64,000 nt of DNA, taken from contig JAFZKB010000029.1 in NCBI GenBank assembly GCA_017551865.1, positions 62,001 to 126,000 on the forward strand. The letters are read 5' to 3'. This document shows, piece by piece, positions 1 through 9,912 of the stretch. Numbering within the stretch: position 1 is the first letter of the stretch; each line of letters opens with the position of its first letter. The DNA comes from Clostridiales bacterium (GTDB lineage Bacteria; Bacillota; Clostridia; Saccharofermentanales; Saccharofermentanaceae). A program made the position numbers and the translations under genes. Under the pieces are notes generated by a model. That model worked only from the letters and a program-made list of their open reading frames with translations. It ran no database searches and was not told the DNA's origin.

Positions 1-1223
1 CGATCGATCGAGTATGCCCGATCTTTCATTCCGGCCCAGGCTGCTGCATGCAGACGACGGCATCCGATGCAGGCCAGTCCGGTCATAAGTCTTCGTGCTT
101 TGTCAGCGCCGTTTCCATCCCTTCCAGCAATATGCTTGAAAAAGAGGTCGTTTTCGGCGGAACGAATAAGCTTCGTACGACCATCCAGGGAGCCGTCGAT
201 ATCATCGATGCCGATGCATATTTCGTACTGACCGGCTGCACCGCCGGCATCATCGGAGACGATATCGCCAGCGTGACCAATGAATTCTTTGAAAAAGGAA
301 TTCCGGTCTATCCGATCGAGACGCCCGGCTTTACCGGCGACAGCAATCTCGGATATGAAACGGTATGGAATACCTTCCTGGATAAGGTGATCGAGAAGGA
401 TGTCCCGAAGGATGATAAACTCGTCAATATCTTCGGCATCATCCCGTATCACGATCCGTTCTGGAGCGGAACGCTCGAAGAGATCGACCGTATCCTTTCC
501 CGGCTGGGTCTTAAGGTCAACACCTTTTTCACCAAGGGACAGGGGATCGAGACGATCAGAAAATCTTCCGGCGCCGCACTGAACATCATCGTGAATCCGT
601 GGCTTTTTAAGGGCCCGGCTGCTAAATATGAAAGCAAATTCGGTGTACCGAGTCTTCGTATTCCGGGGCTTTTCGTTGGGGCTACGGATACGACGAAGTT
701 CGTCCGCAAGGTAGCCGAAGCGCTTCACCTCGATAAGGATCTGGTGGAAAAAGTTATCGCAGATGAAGAAAAATATGTATATAGCTACCTGGGACAGGCC
801 ATCGGTGTCCTGAGCTGGAAGCGTTTCGCAGTAGTTGCGGATGCGAATAATGCGGTAGGATTCACGAGGTATCTTGCCAATGACTATAGTTTTACTCCAG
901 TGCTGGTCATCATTTCCGAACCGATCTTCCGTCCGGAAGATAAGGAAACGATCATCAAAGAGATCGAAGATCTCGAGTATGCAAGACCGCCGAAGGTGCT
1001 TTTCCTGTCGGATCAGTATGAGATCAATCAGGCGATCCGGGAGGAGGAAGAGGAGATCACGCTTCTTGTGGGAAGCAGCAATGACAGGGAGGTCGCGCTG
1101 GAAAAGGATATCCAGTTCATCCTCGGAGCTTTCCCGATGAGCGAGAGATTGATCTTCAATCGTACTTATGCCGGTTATCGTGGCAGTCTGACATTTACGG
1201 AAGACATCTACGACAACAACTGA
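1..1223 (+). CDS. Nitrogenase component-1-like oxidoreductase, 3' part
   Basis: The reading frame is open from base 3, so this is the C-terminal part of a gene cut by the window edge; the ATG at 48 is internal. The first residues read CPIFHSGPGCC, matching the conserved cysteine loop of nitrogenase component 1 proteins (NifD/NifK/NifE/NifN and relatives), and TGCTAGIIGDDI matches their second conserved cysteine region. IETPGF followed by a glycine-rich stretch is also typical. The family forms metallocluster-binding subunits of multi-electron reductases. The partner subunit and the NifH-like ATPase, if present, lie upstream and cannot be seen. It is probably one of the nitrogenase-like groups rather than true nitrogenase; the substrate cannot be told. 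Confidence 0.8.
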   Translation, partial: IDRVCPIFHSGPGCCMQTTASDAGQSGHKSSCFVSAVSIPSSNMLEKEVVFGGTNKLRTTIQGAVDIIDADAYFVLTGCTAGIIGDDIASVTNEFFEKGIPVYPIETPGFTGDSNLGYETVWNTFLDKVIEKDVPKDDKLVNIFGIIPYHDPFWSGTLEEIDRILSRLGLKVNTFFTKGQGIETIRKSSGAALNIIVNPWLFKGPAAKYESKFGVPSLRIPGLFVGATDTTKFVRKVAEALHLDKDLVEKVIADEEKYVYSYLGQAIGVLSWKRFAVVADANNAVGFTRYLANDYSFTPVLVIISEPIFRPEDKETIIKEIEDLEYARPPKVLFLSDQYEINQAIREEEEEITLLVGSSNDREVALEKDIQFILGAFPMSERLIFNRTYAGYRGSLTFTEDIYDNN

Positions 1224-1257
1224 CGGAACGATCCATCCGTCAAATAATCTCACTTAG

Positions 1258-1283
1258 AAGAGACTGCGATCCTGCAGTCTCTT
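1258..1283 (+). terminator. Stem-loop after the nitrogenase-like gene
   Basis: A perfect 10-bp stem (AAGAGACTGC / GCAGTCTCTT) closes a 6-base loop 35 bp after the stop codon. It is followed by only a weak T-rich stretch, so it may be an inefficient terminator or an mRNA 3'-end hairpin. Confidence 0.55.
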
Positions 1284-1314
1284 CATTTATCTGGAAACGG
1301 GGAAGCATTTCAAA

Positions 1315-1746
1315 ATGAATACGACGGAATTTGAGATCATCGATTCGTGTGACGGAATCGATTTTGATGAGGTAAGTGCGCTTCTGAAATACTATGGTTT
1401 GAGCGATCTTGACGGAGATATCCAAAGGCAGGTGTTTCAGAACAGCTATGTTACTGTTTTCGTGAAGGATAATGGCCGCCTGATCGGCGTCGGCCGTGCG
1501 ATCTCAGACGGCATCTGCCAGGGAGCCATATATAACATCGCCGTCCGGGATGAGTATCGCGGCCGGGGGATCGGGAAATTGATCGTGGATGAGATCCTCT
1601 CCCGGCTGAAAGGATGCAATGTCGTGCTTTATACACATCCGAAGCATCTCGGGTTATACGAGCACTGGGGTTTCCGGAAGATGAGGACATCCTACGCGAA
1701 GTTCCCGCGCGAGGAGTACTTCGAGAAGGAAGGCTTTTTTGAATAA
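1315..1746 (+). CDS. GNAT family N-acetyltransferase
   Basis: A 143-residue protein with the single-domain GNAT layout. The acetyl-CoA pyrophosphate-binding loop RGRGIGKL lies near residue 81, preceded by the beta-4 strand IYNIAVRDEY. The C-terminal LYEHWGFRKM is the usual GNAT end motif. It should transfer an acetyl group from acetyl-CoA to an amine in the cytoplasm; the substrate cannot be inferred. The start is supported by GGGGAAG upstream. It stands alone between the hairpin at 1258 and the next promoter region. Confidence 0.85.
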   Translation: MNTTEFEIIDSCDGIDFDEVSALLKYYGLSDLDGDIQRQVFQNSYVTVFVKDNGRLIGVGRAISDGICQGAIYNIAVRDEYRGRGIGKLIVDEILSRLKGCNVVLYTHPKHLGLYEHWGFRKMRTSYAKFPREEYFEKEGFFE

Positions 1747-1779
1747 CGGAGAATGTGGTTTTTAAGCGTTATCTGACTT

Positions 1780-1793
1780 CGGGTTATAACCCG
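1780..1793. promoter_or_regulatory. 14-bp perfect palindrome, possible operator
   Basis: CGGGTTATAACCCG is a perfect palindrome about 100 bp upstream of the LanC-like gene, in the 145-bp gap after the acetyltransferase. It could be an operator for the LanC-like/SGNH pair. No regulator in the window is obviously linked to it. Confidence 0.35.
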
Positions 1794-1891
1794 TAATAGT
1801 ATTTTCCGATTATACAATCAGCACGTGTGGTGATAAGATTCTCTTATGATAAAAACCTACTAAGTTGATAGGCGAAAAGTGAGATGAGAAT

Positions 1892-2497
1892 ATGAGACGT
1901 GTAAATTGGATCAAAAGATTTGAGCCGCTGGATGAAAACAAACTTCTGGAAGCTGTTTTCCAGACGGAAAAGTGGGTGGACCAGAACAGTCATACGGATC
2001 TTTATTATTTCGGCGTATGCCAGGGTCCGGTCGGAACCTCAAGGCTTTTCTTCAAGCTTTATGAGCTTACCCATGAGGAAAAGTACAGAGAATTTATTGA
2101 ACAACTGACTCGGGGACTTCTTTCCACGGGTGCTCCGGCCAAGCACTCGGAGGGGTACTGGCGTACGAACTGCTACTGCTGCGGTGCACCGGGCATACTG
2201 GAACACTTTATCAATATGCATAAGTTCACGGGCAAAAAAGAGTATCTGTATGCCGCCTATGAGGCTGCAGAGATCATTATCGGAGAATCTACATATACGG
2301 ATCCTCTCAGAAAGTGGTACACCGCCTGGAACCGGCATGAACCGGAAAAATCAGAGGCATACGCGGGCCTTTATCACGGAAGCCTCGGATGCGCATCGTC
2401 GCTTTTGTTCCTGAGCCAGTATATCGCGGGGAAAGACTACATCACCCCCTATCTGGAAGACCCGTATAAGACACTTTTTATCAGCAAGGAAGAATGA
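1892..2497 (+). CDS. Short LanC-like (alpha/alpha-barrel) protein
   Basis: This 201-residue protein resembles the C-terminal half of lanthionine synthetase C-like proteins. CYCCGAPG (residues 94-101) fits the LanC zinc-ligand motif C-x-G-x-P-G. GLYHGSLG (159-166) corresponds to the second motif CHGxxG, but the zinc-ligand cysteine is a tyrosine while the histidine (162) is kept. GVCQGPVG near residue 41 looks like another barrel repeat. The usual family length is about 400 residues, so this is roughly half. No in-frame N-terminal half lies upstream, so it is a stand-alone short form or a remnant. It is followed after 1 bp by an SGNH hydrolase and is surely co-transcribed. No lanthipeptide dehydratase or precursor is nearby, so a role in lanthipeptide maturation is not supported. 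Confidence 0.6.
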   Translation: MRRVNWIKRFEPLDENKLLEAVFQTEKWVDQNSHTDLYYFGVCQGPVGTSRLFFKLYELTHEEKYREFIEQLTRGLLSTGAPAKHSEGYWRTNCYCCGAPGILEHFINMHKFTGKKEYLYAAYEAAEIIIGESTYTDPLRKWYTAWNRHEPEKSEAYAGLYHGSLGCASSLLFLSQYIAGKDYITPYLEDPYKTLFISKEE

Positions 2498-2498
2498 G

Positions 2499-3131
2499 AT
2501 GAAACAGGTACTCTTTTATGGAGATTCAAATACATGGGGATTGATCCCGGGGACGCATCCGTATCAGCGCTATCCCCGCGGTATCCGCTGGACATCGATC
2601 GTTCAGAAGAGAGCTTCCGGAAAGCTCAATGTCATTGAGGAAGGTTTATGCGGAAGAACAACGGTGTTTGAGGATGAGCTTCGGCCGGGCAGGTCCGGTA
2701 TCGATGCGCTTCCTTTGATCCTGGAAAAGCACCGTCCGCTGGACTATGCGGTCCTCATGCTCGGTACGAATGACTGTAAGACCATGTATCACGCCACTCC
2801 GGAGATCATCGGTTCCGGAGTTCGGCGCTGCCTGCAAAAGCTCATGGAGGAGATCCCGAAGGAGAGGATCCTCCTGATCTCGCCGATCCTTTTCGGGAAG
2901 AATGTCTTCCTTCCGGAAAAAGACCCGGAGTTCGGGCAAGAGTCTGTGACCATAAGCTACGGACTTAAAAGCGTATATGAGAAGATCGCCGGATCTTTTG
3001 GATGCGAATTTCTGGCCGGATCGGACATCGTCCTTCCGTCCGAGATCGACGATGAGCACCTGGACGAAGAAGGTCACCGGATCTTCGCTGAGGTGGTGCT
3101 TCAAAAACTTTCGGCAATGCAGGTCCTGTAA
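2499..3131 (+). CDS. SGNH/GDSL-family hydrolase (esterase-like)
   Basis: A 210-residue protein with all SGNH blocks: GDSN at residues 8-11 (nucleophile serine), the block II glycine, GTND (block III), and DDEHLDEEGH near the C terminus carrying the catalytic Asp and His. There is no signal peptide, so it acts in the cytoplasm. Members of this family include arylesterases and carbohydrate or acyl esterases; the exact substrate is unknown. It starts 1 bp after the LanC-like gene, which suggests a two-step pathway or a shared substrate. Confidence 0.85.
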   Translation: MKQVLFYGDSNTWGLIPGTHPYQRYPRGIRWTSIVQKRASGKLNVIEEGLCGRTTVFEDELRPGRSGIDALPLILEKHRPLDYAVLMLGTNDCKTMYHATPEIIGSGVRRCLQKLMEEIPKERILLISPILFGKNVFLPEKDPEFGQESVTISYGLKSVYEKIAGSFGCEFLAGSDIVLPSEIDDEHLDEEGHRIFAEVVLQKLSAMQVL

Positions 3132-3303
3132 TTTCGAGTTTTTTCGGAGAGGAAAGTCCTGAAATTTACGTGTTAAAGATATTCGACAGAAGAATTGGGT
3201 CCCGGCCGGCAGTTCCTCCGTGGCGGGATCTTCCTGTTCGTGGTATTATGTTGCTGGGAGAAAGGGAGGATTTGATTCTCCGAACAAAGAAAAGGAAGGT
3301 CTC

Positions 3304-3981
3304 ATGAATAAGATCCGACTGCAGTTCGCTGTTGTTTCCTATTTTTTCTATTTCTTTTTGCGCTTCGGCTGGGCACTGCTTATCGGAGGCCTGCTTTGCA
3401 TTTTCGCATCAGACAACCGGCTCCTTCTGGCGACCGGTATGGGCCTGGTGCTCTTTGATTTCATCGCCTCATTTATCGAATCGGTAAGGGTCTTCCTCAA
3501 GATGGGTCAGAAGAACCACCCGAGCATGTACGGCTTTGACATGGACGAAGAGATCGAGAAGAACAACGAGGAGCTTTTCGAGATCCCGGAGGCGCTTTCG
3601 GGAAAGATCTGCATTCAGAAACTGAAGGAGCAGCTCTCGGACGAAAGCACCGTCGAGGAATGCGTTCGGGCGTTCGAGAAGATCTGTGAAGATCCAATCG
3701 ATGACGACATGCTCCTTTTCGAGTGCGGGATCTATCCCTGGGAGGGCGATTACTTTTCCTTTTCCCTGACACGTCAGTATCCGGACGGAGCGGATGAGTT
3801 TTTCCAGGTCAAGATGGAACTGATCTTCTCTGCGGACAAAGAGAATAAAAAGCTTTTCGAGTCGGCCTGGGACAGCCGCATCAAGGGCGATTTCTTCGAC
3901 TATGTGAGAAACTCGAAATCCTATCGTTATGCCCAGGAGAACAAGTCTTTAAAGCTTCGAATCTACATGGAACAGACCTGA
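3304..3981 (+). CDS. Two-TM membrane protein of unknown function
   Basis: The start at 3304 is chosen because AAAGGAAGG precedes it; an upstream in-frame start at 3220 would add 28 residues without hydrophobic or conserved character. The 225-residue protein begins with two hydrophobic segments (roughly residues 8-35 and 38-60), followed by a soluble acidic domain of about 160 residues with many Glu, Asp and Phe. No motif was recognised. It may be a membrane-anchored cytoplasmic domain protein. No operon partner is evident. Confidence 0.65.
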   Translation: MNKIRLQFAVVSYFFYFFLRFGWALLIGGLLCIFASDNRLLLATGMGLVLFDFIASFIESVRVFLKMGQKNHPSMYGFDMDEEIEKNNEELFEIPEALSGKICIQKLKEQLSDESTVEECVRAFEKICEDPIDDDMLLFECGIYPWEGDYFSFSLTRQYPDGADEFFQVKMELIFSADKENKKLFESAWDSRIKGDFFDYVRNSKSYRYAQENKSLKLRIYMEQT

Positions 3982-4161
3982 TCGGTAAGGCCGGGCCCGT
4001 ATCTGCATGAAAAGGCCGTCCGGCCGCGCCCGGGGAACGGATCTTTTCGAGAAAGAAAAATTTTCGCCAAAAACTGCAACAGAATCACTTCCTGCCTCGT
4101 TTTATATGTAGAAGACATAGGGGGAGACTATGCCTGTTTTCAGAAAACGGAGAACGAGGAT

Positions 4162-5403
4162 ATGAAAAAGGAAGTAATAAGTATAGTCATGGCAGGCATT
4201 CTTGCCGTCGGAGCATGCGGCTGCAAAAAAAGCGAAGGGAAGGACCGCGCGGGGAGCGGGAAGCTTCCTTCGTCCGAAAGCCAGGAGATGGAAGAGACAA
4301 GTGGGGATAAAGGAAATGAGGGAGTTCCGGTAGATCTTCCTTCCGGGGACGAGGAGACAGATGATGCGACTGCTCCGGGCAAAGAGAAAACGGATGCGAC
4401 TTCCGATACGACGGCTCCGGCTTCGGATATAACTGACCCGACTTCGGATAAGACGGACCCGACATCCGATCCGGCCGCGGGAGAAAAGGCGGAGCTTCCG
4501 GCGGACCGTCTGATATTTACCTACGAACAAAGTAACCACGCGTGGGGATCTCAGCAGGTGACATACCTGTTCTTCGGGGATGGCCGGATCTATCTATGCT
4601 CCAATGATGCATTTGCATACGCTTTCGGCGGCCCGATCACGACCATGAGCGATGAGCTTCAAGCTAAGATCGACCTGCTTTTGAGGCTCGAGCCGGCAGC
4701 TACCGTCGATCCGAAAGCGGTCTACGATCTATATTATTTCGCGGATCAGGTCGATCCGAATGCAAATGTGGAAAAAGAACACGTCATGTATGACTACGGC
4801 CAGAAAACGCTTTATTACTGGGCGGAAGACGGATCGAAAGTCATCTGCAAATCGGAGGGAGATAATAACTATATCATCGACGATCCGAATATCTCGCAGG
4901 TCGAGACCCTCTGGACGACAGTTCTGATGAAGATGAAGGCGGGCACGGACTACCAGAAAATGTCTGTATACGGATCTTCCGATCTTCCGATGACGACCAT
5001 CCAGTGCGGCTATTTCGAGCTTCCGGAAGGCAGCAGCGGCAATTACATCTTTAAGAACTATGACGATCTTAAGACTTTTGCGGAAAAGAACGGCATAAGG
5101 CTTACGGGAATGGATCTTTTCGAGAAGGAAGAGAATCGGGAAAAACCGCTGTTTGTACAGTTTGACCTGTTCAATACCCTGGGCCACGAAAGATCCTACG
5201 ATGCGGCCGTGATCAAAGACGGCACCTTCTACTTCCTTCCTTCGGAAAACTGCAAGGACCCGAGCGTGGGAGATGCGGTCGGACAGGCGCTCGACGGATT
5301 CATGACGGTCTGCGCTTTCGGAGACCAGAACAATCTTTCGAAGAATCAGTATAAGACCCTGGGCGGGGAGCTCTGGGAGGTCTATGATTCCGCGGGAGCA
5401 TAA
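4162..5403 (+). CDS. Secreted lipoprotein with Ser/Thr/Asp linker
   Basis: A 413-residue protein with a lipoprotein signal peptide: MKKE, a hydrophobic core, then a lipobox ending in Cys near residue 19 or 21 (VGACGC). Residues about 25-110 form a low-complexity acidic linker with degenerate TSDxTDP repeats. The C-terminal ~300 residues form a folded domain without a recognised family. It should be anchored on the outer face of the membrane. The start has GAGGA upstream. It is probably monocistronic, because the next gene has its own promoter. Confidence 0.75.
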   Translation: MKKEVISIVMAGILAVGACGCKKSEGKDRAGSGKLPSSESQEMEETSGDKGNEGVPVDLPSGDEETDDATAPGKEKTDATSDTTAPASDITDPTSDKTDPTSDPAAGEKAELPADRLIFTYEQSNHAWGSQQVTYLFFGDGRIYLCSNDAFAYAFGGPITTMSDELQAKIDLLLRLEPAATVDPKAVYDLYYFADQVDPNANVEKEHVMYDYGQKTLYYWAEDGSKVICKSEGDNNYIIDDPNISQVETLWTTVLMKMKAGTDYQKMSVYGSSDLPMTTIQCGYFELPEGSSGNYIFKNYDDLKTFAEKNGIRLTGMDLFEKEENREKPLFVQFDLFNTLGHERSYDAAVIKDGTFYFLPSENCKDPSVGDAVGQALDGFMTVCAFGDQNNLSKNQYKTLGGELWEVYDSAGA

Positions 5404-5440
5404 TGGATAAAAATCGATAAGGAAAAATGTCCGCTGTGCA

Positions 5441-5469
5441 TTGACAGATCTTAAGTAGATTACTATAAT
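5441..5469 (+). promoter_or_regulatory. Consensus SigA promoter of carAB
   Basis: TTGACA (5441-5446), a 17-bp spacer and TATAAT (5464-5469) match the vegetative consensus perfectly. Transcription would begin near 5476, giving a leader of about 115 nt ahead of carA. Confidence 0.85.
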
Positions 5470-5477
5470 TCCTGCTA

Positions 5478-5543
5478 ATGAAAAACATACAGGGATTACA
5501 ACGGTTATCGAATATAAGGACAAAGGCGTTCGCATGTGCTTGA
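5478..5543 (+). CDS. Possible 21-residue leader peptide of carAB
   Basis: An ATG at or beside the predicted transcription start opens a 21-codon frame (MKNIQGLQRL, then SNIRTKAFACA) whose TGA lies in the loop of the terminator hairpin. There is no Shine-Dalgarno because the ORF would be essentially leaderless. A ribosome reaching the stop would cover the 5' arm of the hairpin, which is the geometry of translation-coupled attenuation. The peptide itself is unremarkable and the frame could be chance. Confidence 0.35.
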   Translation: MKNIQGLQRLSNIRTKAFACA

Positions 5544-5573
5544 TATAGAGCACGTAGGGGACGTCTTTTTTTT
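5524..5573 (+). terminator. Leader terminator / attenuator before carA
   Basis: AGGCGTTC (5524-5531) pairs with GGACGTCT (5559-5566), with an inner stem ATGTGCT / AGCACGT (5534-5540 / 5549-5555), followed by eight T residues. The hairpin lies between the consensus promoter and the carA ribosome binding site, so readthrough must be regulated for carAB to be expressed. I did not recognise a PyrR-binding loop, so the signal that controls it is open. Confidence 0.75.
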
Positions 5574-5593
5574 GTAAGAAAGCGGAGGGCATT

Positions 5594-6712
5594 ATGAGAA
5601 AGAAAGACCGGAAGATCGTTCTTGAGGACGGGAGCTTTTACGAAGGCTACGGATTTGGGTCGAACACCGAGAGAGTCTGCGAGATCGTATTCAACACTTC
5701 GATGGTAGGCTATCAGGAGATCCTTTCAGACCCATCCTACACAGACCAGATGGTGGTCATGACTTATCCGCTGATCGGTAACTACGGCATCACGGACGAT
5801 GACTTCGAGACCAAAAACCCGAGCATCGGCGGTCTGATCGTCGGCGACTATAACGATATGCCGAGTAACTTCCGGTACACCAAGACGCTTTCCGAGGAGA
5901 TGGAGGAGAACAACATCCCCGGCATCTACGGCGTCGATACCCGCCAGATTACAAGAAGCATCAGAGATTTAGGTTCCCGAAGAGTGATCATGACCTCGAT
6001 CGATACACCGACTGAAGTGGCCCTTGCCAAGATCACGGTAACTCCGGTGCCGCACGACCAGGTCTCCCGTGTCTCCTGTAAGAAGCGCTGGTATTCAAGA
6101 ACCCCGAACCCGCGCTATAACGTTGTCGCGATCGACTGCGGCATCAAGCTCAACATTATAAGAAAGCTCAATTCCTATGGCTGCAACGTAACCGTCGTGC
6201 CTTATGATACGACTCCGGAGGAGATCGAATTCATGAAGCCGGACGGCATTTTCTTAAGTAACGGCCCGGGAGACCCGGAGGATGTGACGCCTGTTATCAA
6301 CACGGTGAAGGCCCTTGCCAGCAAGTTCCCGATCTTCGGTATCTGCCTCGGGCACCAGATGATCTCGCTGGCCTACGGCGCAAAGACCTATAAGCTTAAG
6401 TTCGGTCACCGTGGCGGTAACCACCCGGTCAAGAACTTAGAGACAGGAAAGATCGAGATCACTTCCCAGAACCACAGTTACGCGGTGGATCTCGACAGCC
6501 TGAAGAATACGAAGCTTACAGCAACGCACATCAATCTTCTCGACAACACCGCAGAGGGTGTCGAGTGCAAAGAAGATATGGTCTTCTCCGTGCAGTATCA
6601 CCCGGAGAGTGCACCGGGTCCGCAGGACAGCACCTATCTTTTCGAGAAGTTTGTCTCGATCATGAAGGATTACTGTGAGAAGAAAGAGAGCGAGGTGAAC
6701 GTCCATGCCTAA
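5594..6712 (+). CDS. carA: Carbamoyl-phosphate synthase small subunit (glutaminase)
   Basis: At 372 residues this has the normal CarA length. The N-terminal CarA domain is followed by a class I glutamine amidotransferase domain with the nucleophile Cys251 in GICLGHQ and the catalytic His/Glu in [10 protein letters not shown]. It hydrolyses glutamine and channels ammonia to CarB for carbamoyl phosphate, the precursor of pyrimidines and arginine. The GGAGGG ribosome binding site lies directly after the leader terminator. It overlaps carB by 8 bp, so translation is coupled. Confidence 0.97.
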   Translation: MRKKDRKIVLEDGSFYEGYGFGSNTERVCEIVFNTSMVGYQEILSDPSYTDQMVVMTYPLIGNYGITDDDFETKNPSIGGLIVGDYNDMPSNFRYTKTLSEEMEENNIPGIYGVDTRQITRSIRDLGSRRVIMTSIDTPTEVALAKITVTPVPHDQVSRVSCKKRWYSRTPNPRYNVVAIDCGIKLNIIRKLNSYGCNVTVVPYDTTPEEIEFMKPDGIFLSNGPGDPEDVTPVINTVKALASKFPIFGICLGHQMISLAYGAKTYKLKFGHRGGNHPVKNLETGKIEITSQNHSYAVDLDSLKNTKLTATHINLLDNTAEGVECKEDMVFSVQYHPESAPGPQDSTYLFEKFVSIMKDYCEKKESEVNVHA

Positions 6713-9700
6713 GAGAACCGACATTCATAAAGTACTCGTGATCGGCTCCGGTCCGATCGTTATCGGTCAGGCGGCAGAGTTCGACTATGCCGGCACCCAG
6801 GCCTGCCTGGCGCTGAAAGAAGAAGGATATGAAGTTATCCTCGCTAATAGTAACCCGGCGACCATCATGACAGATACTTCCATTGCGGATAAAGTTTACA
6901 TGGAGCCGCTGACACTGCAGTTCCTGGCACGTATCTGCCGTCTCGAGCGTCCGGACGCCATCGTTCCGGGTATCGGCGGCCAGACGGGCTTGAACCTTGC
7001 GATGCAGCTGGCCAAGAAGGGCGTACTCGAAGAGTGTGAAATCGAACTTCTCGGAACCGATGCCAAGAGTATCGAATGCGCCGAGGACAGAGAGCTCTTT
7101 AAGGAACTCTGCGAGAAGATCGGCGAGCCGGTCGTTCCTTCCCAGATCACCTACAGCATCGAAGAAGCTCTGGAAGCTGCTGAAAACATCGGTTATCCGG
7201 TCATTCTCCGTCCGGCATTTACGCTCGGCGGTACGGGCGGCGGCTTTGCCAACGATCCGGAAGAACTCCGCACCATGATGAAGAACGCCCTTGCGCTTTC
7301 TCCGGTACATCAGGTACTTGTAGAGAAGAGTATCAAGGGCTATAAGGAGATCGAATACGAAGTCATCCGTGATGCCAACGATACGGCCATCACGGTATGT
7401 AATATGGAAAACCTCGATCCGGTCGGTATCCACACCGGTGACTCCATTGTAGTTGCGCCTTCCCAGACACTAACAAATAAGGAGTATCACATGCTCCGTG
7501 ACAGTGCCTTAAAGATCATCCGCGCACTCGATGTAAAGGGCGGATGTAACTGCCAGTTCGCACTGGATCCGCATTCCTTCAAGTACTACGTTATCGAGGT
7601 CAACCCGCGTGTTTCGAGATCTTCCGCTCTGGCATCTAAGGCCAGCGGTTATCCGATTGCAAGAGTTTCCGCGAAGATCGCCGTCGGCATGAACCTCGAC
7701 GAGATCCAGTTGGCCAATACCCCGGCGTGCTTTGAACCGGCCCTCGACTATGTCGTTACGAAGATGCCGAGATTCCCGTTCGATAAGTTCCCGGCCGCGA
7801 TGAATAAGCTTTCCACGCAGATGAAGGCAACGGGTGAGGTCATGAGTGTCGGCCGTACCTTCGAAGAGAGCCTTCTTAAGGCGATCCGTTCTCTCGAGGA
7901 CAGCAAGAACCACATCCACATGCCGAAGTTCGACTCCGAGCATATGAGTGTCGATGATCTTCTCGACTACATCAAGGAAGGTACCGACGACCGTATCTAC
8001 GCGATCTCGCAGCTGATGTGGCTCGGCGTCGACCACTCCCGTATCTGTAACATCACCGGCATCGACATGTTCTTCCTCGACAAGATCAAGAAGATCGTTG
8101 ATTTCGAGCGTGAGATGGAAGCCAATGTCGGATCTCTTCCACACCTCATCGAAGCCAAGCGAATGGGCTTCTCTGATTCTTATGTCGCCGAGCTCTGGAA
8201 GATAACAGAAGACGAAGTATACAAGATGCGTAAAGAGAACAAGATCGCTCCGATCTATAAAATGATCGATACCTGCGCATCCGAGTTCGAAAGCTATGTT
8301 CCGTATTTCTACTCGACCTACGCTACAGAGAACGAGTCGATCGTCTCTGACAGAAAGAAAGTCATCGTACTCGGTTCCGGTCCGATCCGTATCGGCCAGG
8401 GCGTTGAGTTCGACTATTCAACAGTACATGCGATCCGCACGATCCGTGAGATGGGCTACGAGGCCATCGTTATCAACAATAACCCGGAGACGGTATCCAC
8501 TGACTATACCACGGCGGATAAGCTGTACTTCGAGCCTTTGACGACAGAAGATGTCATGAACATCATCGACCTAGAAAACCCGATGGGCGTTATCGTTACC
8601 CTCGGTGGACAGACGGCCGTCAACCTTGCGGATTCGCTGACCAAGCGTGGTGTTAAGATCATCGGCACCGATTCCGAAGCAATCGAAAAGGCCGAGGACA
8701 GAGATGCTTTTGACGCGGTCATCAAATCCCTTGAGATCCCGAACCCGAAGGGTGAAGCTGTTACCGATATTCCGACCGGCATTAAAGTCGCCGAGAAGAT
8801 CGGCTATCCGGTACTCGTCCGTCCTTCCTTCGTACTGGGCGGCCGTGCCATGGAGATCGTTGCAAACGAGACCATGCTCGTGAAGTACTTAAAGAACGCC
8901 GTTGAAGTCGACGAAGATAAGCCGGTACTGATCGATAAGTACTTAGTCGGTAAAGAAGTCGAGGTCGATGCGATCTGCGACGGCAAAGAAGTCTTTATCC
9001 CGGGAATCATGGAACTTGTAGAGCGTACAGGTGTTCACAGCGGTGACAGCACCAGCGTATATCCGCCGTTCTCCATTTCCGATAAGGTCAAGGAGACCAT
9101 CTGCGATTACACCACACGTCTGGGCCTCGGCATCGGCATCGTGGGTCTTTTCAATATCCAGTTCATCGTCGATAAGGACGACAGCGTCTATGTTATCGAG
9201 GTCAACCCGCGTGCTTCGAGATCCGTTCCGTTCCTTTCCAAGTCCACAGACCAGAATCTCGTTACGATCGCGACCCGCGTTATGCTCGGACAGTCCCTGA
9301 AAGAGCAGGGCATCACCCGCCTGACTCCGCCGGAAACGACCGACCGCTGGTATGTTAAGGCACCGGCCTTCAGTTTCCAAAAACTCGACGGCATGGATGC
9401 GTATCTGTCGCCTGAGATGAAGTCCACCGGTGAGGCCATCGGCTACGACAAGAGCCTGAACCGTGCTTTCTTTAAGGCGCTGCAGGCATCCGGCATTAAG
9501 ATGAAGGACTATGGTACCGTTATCGTTACCCTGGCAGATGAAGATAAGGAAGAGGCACTGCCGCTGATCAAGCGTTTCTACGAACTCGGCTTCAATATCG
9601 AGGCCACGATCGGTACCGCCAACTTCCTTAAAAACCACGGCATCAGGACACGTGTCCGCGGCAAGCTCAGTGAAGGCAGCACCGAGATCCTCGATTCCAT

Positions 9701-9893
9701 CCGTGCCGGTTATGTCAGCTACATCATCAACACCCGTGCGATCCTCTCGGGTGTCCATTACGAGGACGGTGTGGCGATCCGCCGTTGCGCGATCCAGAAC
9801 GGTGTCACGATCTTCACATCTCTGGATACCGTTAAGATTCTGCTGGATGTTCTTGAGGAGACGATCCCGGGCATCTCGACGATCAACGCGTAA
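6705..9893 (+). CDS. carB: Carbamoyl-phosphate synthase large subunit
   Basis: The 1062-residue length is typical. Two homologous ATP-grasp halves are visible: the first begins with [17 protein letters not shown] and the second, near residue 555, with [16 protein letters not shown]. Each is followed by the carboxyphosphate or carbamate phosphorylation core with EVNPR motifs. The C-terminal ~140 residues form the MGS-like allosteric domain. It makes carbamoyl phosphate from bicarbonate, ammonia supplied by CarA and two ATP. A strong terminator follows, so the unit is carAB only; no other pyr or arg gene is adjacent. Confidence 0.97.
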   Translation: MPKRTDIHKVLVIGSGPIVIGQAAEFDYAGTQACLALKEEGYEVILANSNPATIMTDTSIADKVYMEPLTLQFLARICRLERPDAIVPGIGGQTGLNLAMQLAKKGVLEECEIELLGTDAKSIECAEDRELFKELCEKIGEPVVPSQITYSIEEALEAAENIGYPVILRPAFTLGGTGGGFANDPEELRTMMKNALALSPVHQVLVEKSIKGYKEIEYEVIRDANDTAITVCNMENLDPVGIHTGDSIVVAPSQTLTNKEYHMLRDSALKIIRALDVKGGCNCQFALDPHSFKYYVIEVNPRVSRSSALASKASGYPIARVSAKIAVGMNLDEIQLANTPACFEPALDYVVTKMPRFPFDKFPAAMNKLSTQMKATGEVMSVGRTFEESLLKAIRSLEDSKNHIHMPKFDSEHMSVDDLLDYIKEGTDDRIYAISQLMWLGVDHSRICNITGIDMFFLDKIKKIVDFEREMEANVGSLPHLIEAKRMGFSDSYVAELWKITEDEVYKMRKENKIAPIYKMIDTCASEFESYVPYFYSTYATENESIVSDRKKVIVLGSGPIRIGQGVEFDYSTVHAIRTIREMGYEAIVINNNPETVSTDYTTADKLYFEPLTTEDVMNIIDLENPMGVIVTLGGQTAVNLADSLTKRGVKIIGTDSEAIEKAEDRDAFDAVIKSLEIPNPKGEAVTDIPTGIKVAEKIGYPVLVRPSFVLGGRAMEIVANETMLVKYLKNAVEVDEDKPVLIDKYLVGKEVEVDAICDGKEVFIPGIMELVERTGVHSGDSTSVYPPFSISDKVKETICDYTTRLGLGIGIVGLFNIQFIVDKDDSVYVIEVNPRASRSVPFLSKSTDQNLVTIATRVMLGQSLKEQGITRLTPPETTDRWYVKAPAFSFQKLDGMDAYLSPEMKSTGEAIGYDKSLNRAFFKALQASGIKMKDYGTVIVTLADEDKEEALPLIKRFYELGFNIEATIGTANFLKNHGIRTRVRGKLSEGSTEILDSIRAGYVSYIINTRAILSGVHYEDGVAIRRCAIQNGVTIFTSLDTVKILLDVLEETIPGISTINA

Positions 9894-9912
9894 TTTACTT
9901 TGTAGACCGATC

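Noticed and set aside
1892-3131. Lanthipeptide biosynthetic cluster
   Set aside because: There is no dehydratase, LanM, precursor peptide or dedicated transporter next to the LanC-like gene, and one zinc ligand is missing.
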